Assembly: GCF_024918955.1 (NCBI RefSeq)
Contig: NZ_CP103423.1
Coordinates: forward strand, 372,001 to 436,000
Source: Mesomycoplasma molare
GTDB lineage: Bacteria; Bacillota_I; Bacilli_A; Mycoplasmatales; Metamycoplasmataceae
DNA: 64,000 nucleotides
Reading direction: 5' to 3'
The notes beneath the pieces were generated by a model, which saw nothing but the letters and a program-made list of their open reading frames with translations, had not been told where the DNA came from and searched no databases. Each line of letters begins with the position of its first letter. The first letter of the stretch is position 1. This document shows, piece after piece, positions 31,401-42,134 of the stretch. The position numbers and the translations under genes are program-made.

Positions 31401-31488
31401 TTTTCCTTTCTATTTTAATATTTCTCATTTTTTGATTTTTTAAATAAAAAAGAAAAATAAAAAAAATATATGCTTTTTTTCTAAAAAA

Positions 31489-31496
31489 TATAAAAT
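31489..31496 (+). promoter_or_regulatory. -10 box of a near-leaderless gene
   Basis: TATAAAAT ends 9 nt before the ATG at 31506, so the transcript would start at about 31502-31504; no Shine-Dalgarno sequence precedes the ATG. This suggests a leaderless or nearly leaderless mRNA. Confidence 0.45.
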
Positions 31497-31505
31497 TTAA
31501 TAGAT

Positions 31506-32237
31506 ATGAAAAAAATTGCTGTAAATGATAAAGAAATGATCTTAAAAAATACAAATTATTATAGTAATCAAATTTTAGATCTTTCCGAACTAGAAAACCT
31601 GAATGAAATTGATAATTTTGTTTTTGCGGGTAAAAGTATAAAAACATTAATTTTACCTAGTTCATTAAAAAAAATAGGAGATGCTGCTTTTTTAAATTGT
31701 GAAATTGAAAATATAAAATTTAATGGACAATTAGAATATATAGGAGATTCTGCTTTTGAATCTAATAATATAAAAGAAATTGATTTTTCTAAAGGAATCC
31801 AAACAATTTCTTTATTTGCATTTTCTAATAATAAAATAAAAAAAATAGTTTTTCCTTCAAATCCAACAAGTATTAAAGATTATGCTTTTGAACTAAATTC
31901 TATAGAAACAATAGTTTTTAATAGTCAAGATATAAAATTTGGCCACAATGTGTTTGAATCATCAAATATACAAGAAATTATAATTAATTTAAGTAAAAAA
32001 GAAAATTTTGATTTTTCAAAAATAATATTAAAAAAAATAGATAACGAAAAAGAAGTTGAAGATTATTATGAAGTTAACGATATTGACATTAAATTTTTAA
32101 ATTCATTAAATAGTTTTATGGATTTAACCAATGTTAAAAAAATAGAAATAAATAATACAAAAAGTCAAAATAGTCAAGAAAAATATTTATATTTCTGAAT
32201 TGATATTTCAGGGAAAATCATATTATTAAGTTCTTAA
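31506..32237 (+). CDS. BspA-type leucine-rich repeat (LRR_5) protein
   Basis: A 243-aa protein built of about five 23-residue units of the type KIGDAAFLNCEIENIKFNG / YIGDSAFESNNIKEIDFSKG / ISLFAFSNNKIKKIVFPS, the LRR_5 pattern seen in BspA-like surface proteins. There is no signal peptide or membrane span, unlike most BspA-like proteins, so it may act in the cytosol. The C-terminal ~70 residues (from KENFDFSKI) are non-repeat. UGA at 32198 is Trp, adding 12 residues. 28 nt before the next lipoprotein gene. Confidence 0.8.
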
Positions 32238-32264
32238 AAAAATAAAAATATATAGGAGAAAAAA

Positions 32265-34106
32265 ATGAAAAAAAGTAAATTAAAATTTTTATCATCTTTA
32301 GTGGGATTAACTTCAAGTGCATTGTTGATTTCATGTAATAACGAAGGCAAACTCACTTACAAAACAGAAAAAGCACAAGATCAAAAAATAGTTTTAGCAA
32401 CAGCGCAATCAAAGGTTTTTCCTTTAATGGTTGCTTTAAAAGAAATAATTCCTCTTTATAACGAACAAATGAAAAATGAAAAGGATTTTCTAGAAATAGA
32501 ATTAAGAGATTCATCTATAACAAAAACTAATTCTGAATTAGAATTATCTATTCAACAAGCTAATTCCATAAAAACAGACTCGCCAGATGTAGCTAATATT
32601 ATTTTAGGCAATCAAAATACAGCATTTTTAATAAATACTTTCGATAAAATTTTAAATACTAATAAAATATTGCCAAATAATTTATTTCTAGATAAAATCT
32701 TAAATACGCACACTAATGTAACTGGTGAACAACTTAATAGTAAAATTTTTAATTTACCTTTTAATATCGCTGATATAGATGCTCTTTCAGTTAATTTTAC
32801 GCTTTTAAAATTATTATTTGATTTTATAGAACAAGGTCAAGGTAATATAGATAAAGAAACAGAATTTTATAAAATTGCTCAAGAGAAATGAAATGAAGAA
32901 AACGCTAATAAAATAAATTCTGTTTTTAAAGCTTTAAAACTTAAAGAATCAAATGTTTATAGCAATCTTACAGTAAATAATAAAACATTTTCTTCTATAA
33001 ATTCAATTCTAAAATTCACTAAAGAAGTGTTTAAAGGTTTAATTATTGATGAAACTAAAATAAAGGGTGATGAACTAGATTTTCAAATTTTTACAATTGA
33101 TTATCAAAAAGACACTTTTTTAAAAGATCTTAATAACAATTTACAAGGTAAAAAAATATGAGAATTAAAAAACTCAAATAATCAGGAAACTCTTTCAGAT
33201 ATTAAATATCATATAGAAGATGATAAAGATTTACAGGAAAATTTTGTTTCAAATTTTAATAAATACTCAGATGTAGAAAAAAAATCTTTTATTAAAGATT
33301 CAAAAGAAAAAACTTTCTATGATATTAAATATGCTAATAATAAAAATGAGTGAGCTTCTTGACAAATCAGAAATTATGAAACTGTATTTGCGTTTGCAGC
33401 AGCTGTTGGATATGAACAATCCGTTTTAAGTCCTTCTACAATAGCTTGATTTGCAAATAATAACGAAGAAAAAGCATCTCAAATGTTTGCTAGCGAAAAA
33501 GAAGTAGAACTGTTCCCACAAATTACAAAAAGTAATGATGGAGATAATTTTGAAACTTATTATGAAGGAGGTTCTAGTTTAATACCAGTTTCTGTTGATA
33601 ATGATGGAAAAGAAGACAAAGCAACACTTTTATTTTTAAAATGATTATATACAGGTGAAGTAAATTACAAAAATTCTAAAATTAAAGTAAGTGATTTAAT
33701 AATGGAAAAATCAGGTTATGTTTTACCTTTAAAATCTAATTTTACAGAAGAAAATAAAGAAAAATTAAATGTTAAATTGGAAAATCTAAAAAATAATATA
33801 TTAGATTTATCTAATAAAATAAAAAATAGCACAAACGAAGAAGAAAAGAAAGAATTAAAAACTACTTTGAATGAATTAATAACAAAGAAAAATTATCTCA
33901 AAGCTTATTTAGTTTCATATAATAGTTTAGATAATTTCTCTAATTCTGAACAAGACTATTTAAATTATTATGCAGATGCTAAAACTTCTAGAATTTTAAA
34001 AGAAATATCAGATAGATTAGAAGAAAGTACTTTAAAAAATAATTCAGTAAAAAATTCCGGTCAAGCTGTATTGAAAAAAATAATCGAAATAATAAAATCA
34101 AAATAA
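32265..34106 (+). CDS. P68/P80-family surface lipoprotein
   Basis: A 613-aa lipoprotein (signal with lipobox LLISC, Cys at 25). After the signal, KIVLATAQSKVFPLMVALKE and PLYNEQMKNEKDFLEIELRD resemble the start of the mycoplasma P68/P80 family, which has a solute-binding-protein-like fold; AFAAAVGYEQSVLSPSTIAW fits the inter-lobe region. Residues about 490-545 are Lys/Glu/Asn-rich coiled coil. Several UGA Trp. Family assignment is from recall of the motif set, with no neighbouring transporter to support a substrate. Confidence 0.7.
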
Positions 34107-34117
34107 CAGAGGAAAAA

Positions 34118-34939
34118 ATGGAATTAAAACAAAGAAAATATTATAACAAAAAACATTATTTTATAGATAAAGAACATAAAATATTAAGACTTGATCCAGA
34201 ATTTCATAATAATTTATTGAAAAATAAAGGAACTTGAAACGGTTTTAAAAAAATTGGGGGTTCTTCCATAGGAGATGTTTTATTAACAGATTCTTTTAAA
34301 TCTCAATTTTTAGCATTTGTAAGAATAGCAAAATTAGACATGCCTATTTTAGATACTAAATATATAGATGCCGGAGTTGCAATAGAACCAAAGGTAATTG
34401 AAGTAATTAGAAATAAAACAAATAAAGAAATCGAAACTTTTCCTCCAGAAAAATACTCTTATGACTATTTTAAAGGTAAAGATGACATAATCGGTGGTAT
34501 ACCTGATGGTTATATAAAAGATTTAAATATGATTTTAGAAATCAAAACAACACAATTAAAAAATTTAGAAAAATGAGAATCAGGAGAACTTCCGTTAGCA
34601 TATCTAAAACAAGGTCAATTATATTCCTATCTAATGGGTTGTGATACTTTCGCTATTGTTGCAACTTTTTTAGAACCTCAAGATTATGATGATCCGAAAA
34701 ATTATCCTATTGAAAAAAGAAAAATAAGAACATATAAATACCAAACAAACGTACCTCAAATTGAAGATGATATAGAAAAAATAAAAGAATGATACAACTT
34801 TTATACCGAAAAAGGATACTCTCCACAATATAACGAAAAATTGGATGGAGAATTATTAGAATATTTAGAGTGTGAAAATGAAGAACAATGAAATAATCTT
34901 TTAGATAAATGAAAATTACAAGGTAAAGTTAAAATATAG
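34118..34939 (+). CDS. YqaJ/lambda-exonuclease-like PD-(D/E)XK nuclease (MAGa7180-type)
   Basis: A 273-aa protein. IGGSSIGDVLLTDSFKS is the YqaJ-type N-terminal loop; VAIEPKVIEVI supplies the first Glu, GGIPDGYI the Asp, and MILEIKTTQ the ExK of a PD-(D/E)XK site; LKQGQLYSYLMGC is the following helix. This is the core of phage-type 5'-3' exonucleases. The stop TAG overlaps the GTG start of the DUF2779 gene, forming a two-gene unit that I recall as conserved in hominis-group mycoplasmas. Biological role unknown. GAGG ribosome site. Confidence 0.78.
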
Positions 34940-36774
34940 TGGAAAAAGAATTAATTACTTATAGACATTTTCATCGACTTATTACAGGACAAAAATTTTT
35001 TATTTGAAATAAATTATCTGATCATTTTTTAGATTTAGAAGAAGATGGTGAAGATCACGAACATTTTTGAAATCCTAATCACGCTATTGATATAACTAAC
35101 AAAAATAATATATCGATTGTAGAAGCAAGAGAAGAAGTTTTTTCTACTATAGAAAAAGCTTTTTTAGATTATATTTTAAATAAATATGGAAAAGAAAATG
35201 TTTATGTAATAAAATCAAAAACAACAGAATTAGCAATTCAAGAAACACAAGAAATAATAAATAAAAAAACGCATAAAATCATTTTATATCCTGTTTTTAT
35301 TTATAAAAATGCTATTGCAAAACCTACTTTTATAGATTTAGAACAAGGAAAGATTTCCTTACTAAAATTAACAGGTTCAACAAAAAGAAAAGATATATTA
35401 AAAGCTTACTGAGATTTTTGAATAGTGAATAAAACAATAAAATTAAATAATATTTCTTTTCACTTAATTGATTATGTTTTAAATCCTAAAAAAAATGAAA
35501 AAAAATTTATTGAAATTTTTTATTTAAACATAAATAAATCTAAAAAGAATTTAGGCATAAAATATAAAGAAATTTATACAAAAGAAGAATATAAAAAATA
35601 TAAAATTATTGCAGGACAAATAGGTTTAATCCCGGAAGAATATGATAAATTAAAGTCAGGTAATTATAAACCAATAAATAAAATTTATGACATAGTTTCT
35701 TCGATGTATATGGAAATTAATTCTAAAAAAGAAGAATATTATGATTTTTTAGAAATAAATGATGCAATTGATTTAATAAATAAGGCAAAAGAAAAAGAAG
35801 AATTGGAAGAATTATCTGAAGTAGATAATGGATTTTTTGAACCAAATCCTGATTTTAATGAAATTTTAAAATTAAAAGCACCAATTTTGCAAGGATATAG
35901 TGGAAATATTTTTAAAAAAGAAAAAATAATAGAATTAATTTCCAAAAGTAGATACGAATCAATTGAAAATCAATTGAGAGATGATTTTTTATATAATTCT
36001 TTAAATATAAAAGAAAAAGTTAAAATTTTTAAAAGTAAAAAATTAGAGGAAAAAATAAAGATCTTAAATAATGATGAAAATAGAATAATTTGATATGACT
36101 TTGAAGGATTTTCTTTACCATATCCACCGTTAGATGGAGTTTTACCATATAATCAAATAGTTTTTCAATTGTCAATAAAAGAAACCCATAAAGGAAGAAT
36201 TGTAAAAAACAATTTTGATATTGAAAATATTGTATATGATCCTCAAAAAATTTCTATTCAATCATTTGAAGAAATAATAACGAAAATTTACTCTAATAAA
36301 GCGGATTACTTTGTTGTTTATAATAAAAACTACGAAAATACTAGAATTAAAGAAATGATTGAATTAATTAGAACTCAAGATGAAGCAAAAGCTAAGAAAA
36401 TGCAAATGTATTTTGAACATATTGAAAAAAACACAATTGATTTAGCTGATTTCTTTAGTGGTTATTCTTCAAAAGGGAATTTACCTATGATTTTTATCCC
36501 GGATTTAAAAGGTTATTTTAGTATTAAAAAAATAGAAAAATACATAACAAAAGAACAAATACCACTCGCTCATCTTATCACTCCTTACCAGGAACTTAAA
36601 GTTCAAAATGGTACTATGGCAATGAGTAAAGCGATTGCTCGTTATGTCGGAAATATAGGGGATAAAGAGTGAGAAGAAACTAAAAAAGAATTGAAAAAAT
36701 ATTGTGAAAACGATGTTATGGCGATGATAATGGTAAAAGATTTTATAAATTGAGCTTTTAAAAAATATAAATAA
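34939..36774 (+). CDS. DUF2779 (RNase H-fold exonuclease) protein
   Basis: A 611-aa protein starting at GTG 34939, sharing one base with the upstream stop. The N-terminal ~180 residues (FIWNKLSDHFLDLEEDGEDH..., VFIYKNAIAKPTFIDLEQGK) look like a Cas4/TM0106-type RecB region whose catalytic acids appear lost. The C-terminal third carries DUF2779: IWYDFEGFSLPYPP (first acidic pair), YNQIVFQLSI, and near the end KKYCENDVMAMIMV (last Asp), a DEDD-type exonuclease pattern. With the preceding nuclease it makes a two-nuclease cassette. Several UGA Trp. Confidence 0.78.
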
Positions 36775-36803
36775 AATCAAGTAATTAACTACTTGATTTT
36801 TTT
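36774..36803 (+). terminator. Terminator of the nuclease pair
   Basis: AAATCAAGTA / TACTTGATTT stem with a 6-nt loop and a T run, beginning at the last base of the DUF2779 stop codon. Confidence 0.8.
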
Positions 36804-36842
36804 AATTATAAAAATTTTTAATCACTTTTTTATTTTCTTAAT

Positions 36843-37097
36843 CATTCTATAAGGAAATAAATATAAAAACATTCATTTTTATAAGAGTTTTTTAGGATAA
36901 AAAATTTATCAAATGTCTACTTTTGTATTTCGACATAGCTATTATTTGTTTTAAAATCTATCGCTAAAAAACTGTTTTGCACATTAAAACTTTTTTTCTT
37001 TAGGAAATTTAAAATATAAAATAGAGAAAAAATTAAACTTAACCACTTTTGATTTTACATTGTAATAATATCTTTGAATTTGAATATCTGTTTTATT
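36843..37097 (-). pseudogene. Decayed coding sequence behind the truncated lipoprotein
   Basis: No intact gene, but minus-strand translation behind the TAG at 37098 gives coding-like pieces in two frames: YYYNVKSKVVKFNFFSILYF then, one frame over, NSFLAIDFKTNNSYVEIQK and FDKFFILKNSYKNECFYIYF. These look like the lost C-terminus of the lipoprotein upstream after a stop and a frameshift. Composition alone could also produce this. Confidence 0.4.
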
Positions 37098-37697
37098 CTA
37101 TTTATTAAATCAAATTCTATTTTTTGTTTTATGTAAGGAATTGTTATATTTTTTAAAATCAGCTTTTTCTTTTATTTCATTAATTGATATGGAATTTATA
37201 TTTGGAATGTGTTCTTTTTCAATAAATATTAAATATTGTCCTGAAATAACTCATTTTTCTGCATCTCTATAGAAAATATGGTGAATTTTAACACTATCAT
37301 TATTTACTTCAACTGAATCTATCGGTTCTCTAGAACTATAATTTGAATAATAAATAACATGATATTTATTTAAAAAATCTTTTTCAAAAATTTTATTAAA
37401 TTGGCTTGAAAAAGTTTCTCAATTTTCATTAATTTTATCCTTTTGTTCTTGAAAATTCATCTTTGAAATAATTGTGTTTTTAAACATATCATTATTTTCT
37501 ATCAAAAAAGCAATTTCCCCATTTCTAATATCAGTAGAATTTCATAAATTATTATCTAGTTTATAAATATTTTCGCTTAAATTTTCATTAGCATCATAAT
37601 GCTCTAAATTAAAATCTTCTTGTAGTTGACAAGAAATTACTGAAAATAAAGGAATACTTAATAAAGTATTTAATAGGAATATTTTTTTTAGTTTCAA
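37098..37697 (-). CDS. Lipoprotein, probably truncated
   Basis: A 199-aa lipoprotein (start MKLKKIFLLNTLLSIPLFSV, lipobox VISC). The start is TTG at 37697 with GAGG 7 nt upstream, inside the end of the 56-aa gene; no ATG is near. The body is hydrophilic and mixed; no family recognised. Downstream frames continue coding-like sequence, so the TAG at 37098 may be a premature stop. UGA Trp at several sites. Confidence 0.6.
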
Positions 37698-37698
37698 A

Positions 37699-37869
37699 TT
37701 AAAACCTCACAAAAGAAAGTGCTATATGAAATTCATCTGATTCAGAAACTTTTTCGTAAGGTGATACTTGAAATAGATATTCTTCTGTTTCTGGTGCTTC
37801 AACATCAACATTGTGTAAAAGTCTGGCTTTAGTTGCTAAAACAACATTATTTAATAAATCTAACTTCAT
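37699..37869 (-). CDS. Small protein of 56 aa, unknown
   Basis: MKLDLLNNVVLATKARLLHN... to ...EFHIALSFVRF, with GGAGAAAATAA just before the ATG. It ends 1 nt before the TTG of the lipoprotein gene, so the two may be coupled. No motif recognised; may be a fragment left by the same decay that affected its neighbour. Confidence 0.45.
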   Translation of the reverse strand: MKLDLLNNVVLATKARLLHNVDVEAPETEEYLFQVSPYEKVSESDEFHIALSFVRF

Positions 37870-37952
37870 TTATTTTCTCCATCTTAAGTAATTATTTTTT
37901 ATATCACTATAAAAATTATAAACAAAAAATATGAATTAATTCCAAATTTAGA

Positions 37953-38150
37953 GTTCGAAAATTTCAGAACATAGTTTTACTAACTTTATTGATAAAACCG
38001 CTTTAAAGTTGAACTAAAAGAAGGGATATAGCCCCCCCTTCTTAATCTTCTTATAACTCGTTTAATATAAAAAGTAGTTATAAAATATCATAAATTGCAG
38101 CACAATTTTTTTATAATAAAAACAAGTGTGTATTTCAATTTAGGTTTTAG
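37953..38150 (+). mobile_element. Solo right end of an IS30/IS1630-like element
   Basis: Aligns with the right ~200 bp of the element at 12957-14325: TTCGAAAA..., AACCGCTTTA, AACTAAAAGAAGGG, TATAAAATAT, TTTTTATAATAAAAAC and an end TTTCAATTTAGGTTTTAG comparable to CTTCAATTTGCATTTTAGG. No transposase and no left end are present. It abuts the hairpin at 38151, again a terminator. Confidence 0.75.
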
Positions 38151-38197
38151 AAAAATCAAGCACTGTCACCATTGTAGTTATGTGCTTGATTTTTTTA
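38151..38197 (-). terminator. Terminator of the mraZ-ftsZ operon and IS target hairpin
   Basis: AAAAATCAAGCAC / GTGCTTGATTTTT, a 13-bp perfect stem, about 60 bp behind the ftsZ stop on the minus strand; the IS remnant ends exactly at its edge. Confidence 0.8.
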
Positions 38198-38255
38198 TAA
38201 CACTTTAAAAAAATGAACTTTTATATTTAAAACTTCTAAGACATCGTTTTAGATA

Positions 38256-39356
38256 TTAATTTTTCAAAAAGTGAGGTAAATTTTCCACTTCTTCTAAAGT
38301 TGTTGAATTTTCAATAATATCTTGATTTTCTTCTAATAAATACATTCAATCTTTATTTGAATCATCTTTGTTTGTAAAAACATTTTCTAAATTATTTTGT
38401 TTATTTTCTAAATCTGATGATTTATTTTTTTTATCCATACCAGAAGCAATTAAAGAAATTTTTAAATTTTTGTCATTAGAATCACTAATCATTAACCCCT
38501 GAATTATATTTACTTTTTCTCCAGCAGTATTTTTTATGACTTCTAAAATTATATTTATTTCTTGTAAGGTTACATTAGAACCTGTAATGTTAACAATGAT
38601 TTCATCGGCTCCCATAATAGAGTTTTCTAATATATTTGAAAAAATTACTTTTTCAACTGCTTTTTCTGCCCTATCTTTTCCTGTAGCGCTAGCTGAATTT
38701 ATTAAAATTTCACCTTTATCTTTTGTTACTGTTAATAAATCTGCAAAATCTACATTTTGAATACCTGTAAGAGTAATAATTTCATTTATAACATTAATTA
38801 TTTTCTCTAAAATTTTGTTAGAAAGTTTTAGAGAATGATCAATAGAAATAGTTCCATAATTATTTAAAAGTTTTTCATTAGAGATCACAATCATTGAATC
38901 TACATTTTTTTTCAATTCTTTTAATCCAATTATAGAGTTTGACTTAATTTTTTCACCTTCATTTTCAAAGGGAATAGTAACTACCGCAAGAACTAGTGAA
39001 GCATATTTTTTAGCAATTTTAGCGATTACAGGTGATGCTCCCGTTCCAGTTCCCTTTCCCATTCCGGCGGAAATTATAACTATATCTGCATCTTTTATCT
39101 TTTCTTCGATAATTTCAGAACTTTCAAATGCGCATTCTTTTCCGATTTCAGGATTTCTTCCTGCTCCAAACCCTCTTCTCTTATTTGAATCGCCCAATTG
39201 AATGACGTTTTGTTCTTCAAAATCTTTTAAGGCTTGAGAATCAGTATTAAGAGCAATATATTCAATATTATCTACTTTGTTTGAAACTAATGGTTTAATA
39301 GAGTTATTTCCACACCCACCAACACCTAAGACTTTTATTTTAATATTATTATGCAT
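38256..39356 (-). CDS. ftsZ: Cell division protein FtsZ
   Basis: A 366-aa tubulin-like GTPase. N-terminal VLGVGGCGNNSI, TD(S)QAL, and the G-loop AGMGKGTGTGASPVIA (residues about 97-112), in which Lys replaces the usual third Gly of GMGGGTGTGA. T7-loop region NVDFADLLTV. UGA at 38346 is Trp and adds a 36-residue tail ending VENLPHFLKN, reminiscent of the DIPAFL tail that binds FtsA. ATG overlaps the FtsA-like gene stop by 8 nt. Confidence 0.93.
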
Positions 39357-40560
39357 GTTTTATCCTTTTATTAAAAAATTTATAGAATAAATTAAATAAT
39401 TTATTAGTTTTTAAAAATAATTCATCTGACGAATAAGGTTGAGTGTGAAGAAGATTAGAATTTGTTTTATTTTTAGAAAAACTTTTATTTTCTTTTTCTA
39501 TTAAATTTATTCCAGTTAATATATATTTTATTTCAAATTTATAACAAGATATTTGATTATTATTAAAATTAATAAATTTATGTTTAAAATCAAAATAAAT
39601 TAGTTCTTTTAAAAAAGAAAAAATATTGTCAGTAACTACTAAAAGAGTAAAATCTTTAATGTTTAATTCATTGTTTTTAGCAATGTTTATTATTTCTTTT
39701 TCTATAACTTTTTTAATAAACTCAGAAGTTATTTTTTTTATTTCTTCTAAGTTTATATTTATTCCTGAAAACATAAAATTTTGACTTAATAAGTTTAAAT
39801 TGTTATTAAATAGTTTTATAAATTTAGAAAGGATATCTTTTTTTATATTTGCTTTTTCTGAAATAAAAGTAATTAATTTGTCGAAAGAAAAGTCAATTTC
39901 TTTATTTAAAAAAATATGTTCATTATTTGAAATTATAAAAGATGAGTTATTTTTTCCTAAATTTAAAACAATTCTTTTATTTTTATTATAATGATATTCA
40001 TTTATCATTTGATTTATACTTTGATTATAAGTAATAATTTCTTTAATCGAAATATTTAGTTTATTTAAAATATCTAATATTAAATTTAGTTTTTTATTTT
40101 CTGTTGAATGTATTAAATAGCATCCATTTAGTGAATGTGCATTTTTTCCAAGAGGAGAAAAAATACTTTTCTCATCATTATCTAAGGTATAAGATAAAGG
40201 TTTAATTGAAATTATGAATTTTTGGTTATTTAAAAATGTAGCTTTAGCTAATTCTAAATTTTTATCTATTTCTTTTTGATTAATAATTTTTTTAGAATTA
40301 TCAATTAAAGTGTGTTGACTAAAAAAATCACTTTCAAAATAAAAGTCATTGTCTAAGAAAAGAAATGTTTGTTTAATGTTTGTTTTTAATTTGTTATTTA
40401 ATATAAAAAAAGTATCTTTTATAAATAACTCAATATTAATTTGATTTTCGTTATTTTTTTCAAATATTAAAAAATCTTGATTTCCATTTTTTTCAAATGC
40501 AAAAATTGAACAATTAAATTTTTTATCTATTTTAATAACGGTTTTTATATTTCTTTTCAT
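39349..40560 (-). CDS. ftsA: FtsA-like actin-family divisome protein
   Basis: A 403-aa protein between rsmH and ftsZ. It is diverged, but has the FtsA order: an N-terminal domain IA, an SHC-like region (FIISIKPLSYTLDNDEKSIF...PLGKNAHSLNGCYLI), a nucleotide-site-like RIVLNLGKNNSSFII (phosphate 2), and a C-terminal amphipathic helix LFNLFYKFFNKRIKHA as used by FtsA to tether FtsZ to the membrane. No UGA. Key actin motifs are weak, so I infer the role chiefly from the helix and position. Confidence 0.7.
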   Translation of the reverse strand: MKRNIKTVIKIDKKFNCSIFAFEKNGNQDFLIFEKNNENQINIELFIKDTFFILNNKLKTNIKQTFLFLDNDFYFESDFFSQHTLIDNSKKIINQKEIDKNLELAKATFLNNQKFIISIKPLSYTLDNDEKSIFSPLGKNAHSLNGCYLIHSTENKKLNLILDILNKLNISIKEIITYNQSINQMINEYHYNKNKRIVLNLGKNNSSFIISNNEHIFLNKEIDFSFDKLITFISEKANIKKDILSKFIKLFNNNLNLLSQNFMFSGININLEEIKKITSEFIKKVIEKEIINIAKNNELNIKDFTLLVVTDNIFSFLKELIYFDFKHKFINFNNNQISCYKFEIKYILTGINLIEKENKSFSKNKTNSNLLHTQPYSSDELFLKTNKLFNLFYKFFNKRIKHA

Positions 40561-40573
40561 TTTGCCCTTTTAT

Positions 40574-41473
40574 TTACTTTAGTTTTGTCAAAACTCTTAA
40601 CTTTGCACTTCTGCTTCTTTTGTTTAAATTTAATTCTTCTTTTGAAGGAAGAAATGATTTAGATTTTCATGTTTTTTCTACCATAATTGGTAGCTTAGGA
40701 TCAATATTATCTTGCTCCAATAATGATTTAAAAAATTTCTTTACAATTCTATCTTCGATTGAATGAAAAGTAATTATTAATAATTTTCCATTTTTGTTAA
40801 GAAAATTAATTGCTTGATTTAACAAAATATTTAATGAATCCAACTCGTTATTTACAGCAATTCTAATTGCTTGAAAAACAGCTTTTGCAGGATTTTTTAT
40901 TCTTACAATTTTAGCTGGCAGTGATTTTTTTATAATCTCTACTAATTCAAGCGTTGTATTTATGGGTCTATTTAAAATAATGCCTTTAGCAACTCTTTGA
41001 GGGAGCATTACATCTGCATTATTTTTTAATAATGAAATTAATTCTTCTTCCGAATAATGGTTTACTATATAATGAGCATCTAATGTTTGATTTCTATTCA
41101 TTCTCATATCTAGCCTAGCATCTTTATTGTAAGAGAAACCTCTTTCAGCTTCGTCTAGTTGAGGGGAGGAAACACCCAAATCAACTAAAATACCATCTAT
41201 TTTTTTAATATTATATTTTTTTAATTCACTTTCTAAATTTTGAAAATCGCTATGTATAAGTGTAAAGTTATTAGAAATTTTGCTTAGTTTTTTTTCACTT
41301 TCTTTTATAGCATCAAAATCTTTATCAAAAGCATAAAGATGGCCTTTATCTAATTTTTTTAAAATTTCAGAAGAATGTCCCGCTCTTCCTAGAGTTAGAT
41401 CAACATAGATACCATTTTTATTAATTTTTAAATTTTCGATCACTTCTTCTAATAAAACTGGAAAATGCTTCAT
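40574..41473 (-). CDS. rsmH: 16S rRNA (cytosine1402-N4)-methyltransferase RsmH
   Basis: A 299-aa SAM-dependent enzyme. HFPVLLEEVIENL at the start, SAM motif DLTLGRAGHSSEIL, DKDFDAI, DGILVDLGVSSPQLDEAERGFSY, FQAIRIAVNNEL and TFHSIEDRIVKKFF. UGA at 40667 is Trp, and the C-terminal KRSRSAKLRVL is the family's end motif. The ATG overlaps the mraZ stop by one base (TAATG). Confidence 0.96.
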
Positions 41474-41913
41474 TATAACTCAACTCCACTTTCGAATAAT
41501 TTAATTTGAAGTTTTTCAATTTCATCATCATCTTGGAATTTTTCTTGCTGTTTCTCATATCTATCTTTAGGTCAAATTTCTAATTTTTCACCTACTCCGA
41601 TTAGATATATATCTTTTTCGATAGCGGATTGAAGTAGTAAGTTTTTAGGTATAACAACTCTTCCTGATTTGTCAAAAGTTGCTTCAATAGTATTCCCGAA
41701 AAAAAATCTTGTAAACTCTCTAAAATCTTTATTTAAAGAATTATTTTTTTTCAACTTATCTCTTAAAATATCAAATTCACTTTTAGAGCGAATTTCAATA
41801 ATTTTGTCAAGACCAAGAGAAATATAAAAAACTTCCCCTAATTCTTCTCTGAAATTAGAAGGAATAACAATTCTATTTTTTTCATCAATACTTTTTTGAT
41901 GGCTTCCAAACAT
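41473..41913 (-). CDS. mraZ: Transcriptional regulator MraZ
   Basis: A 146-aa AbrB-fold protein that binds the dcw promoter. Two MraZ repeats: SIDEKNRIVIPSNFRE and TFDKSGRVVIPKNLL. I choose ATG 41913 (MFGSHQKSIDEK), 5 nt after GGGAG; an in-frame GTG at 41919 abuts the ribosome site and is unlikely. First gene of mraZ-rsmH-ftsA-ftsZ and, by family knowledge, its likely autoregulator. UGA at 41572 is Trp. Confidence 0.94.
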
Positions 41914-42134
41914 TGCCACTCCCTTCCACTATCTACCACATTATAATACTTTTTTATTATTTTTGTAAAAAAAATATTTTTTATTTTTCGAAAAAATAAC
42001 AATTTTAAAATCTAAAAAAAGCATAAAACTATAAAAAAATTTTTTTTATTGCTTTTTTCAAAAAAAAGAAAGTTTTTATAAAAAAAGGAGTAAAATTTTT
42101 AAAGACTTGAGAAATCTTGTCAATTGGAGTCGTA

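Noticed and set aside
31401-31647. Minus-strand 87-aa ORF over the LRR gene start
   Set aside because: Antisense to the leucine-rich gene, Phe/Tyr-rich with no ribosome site, and reaching over the promoter of the peptide gene.
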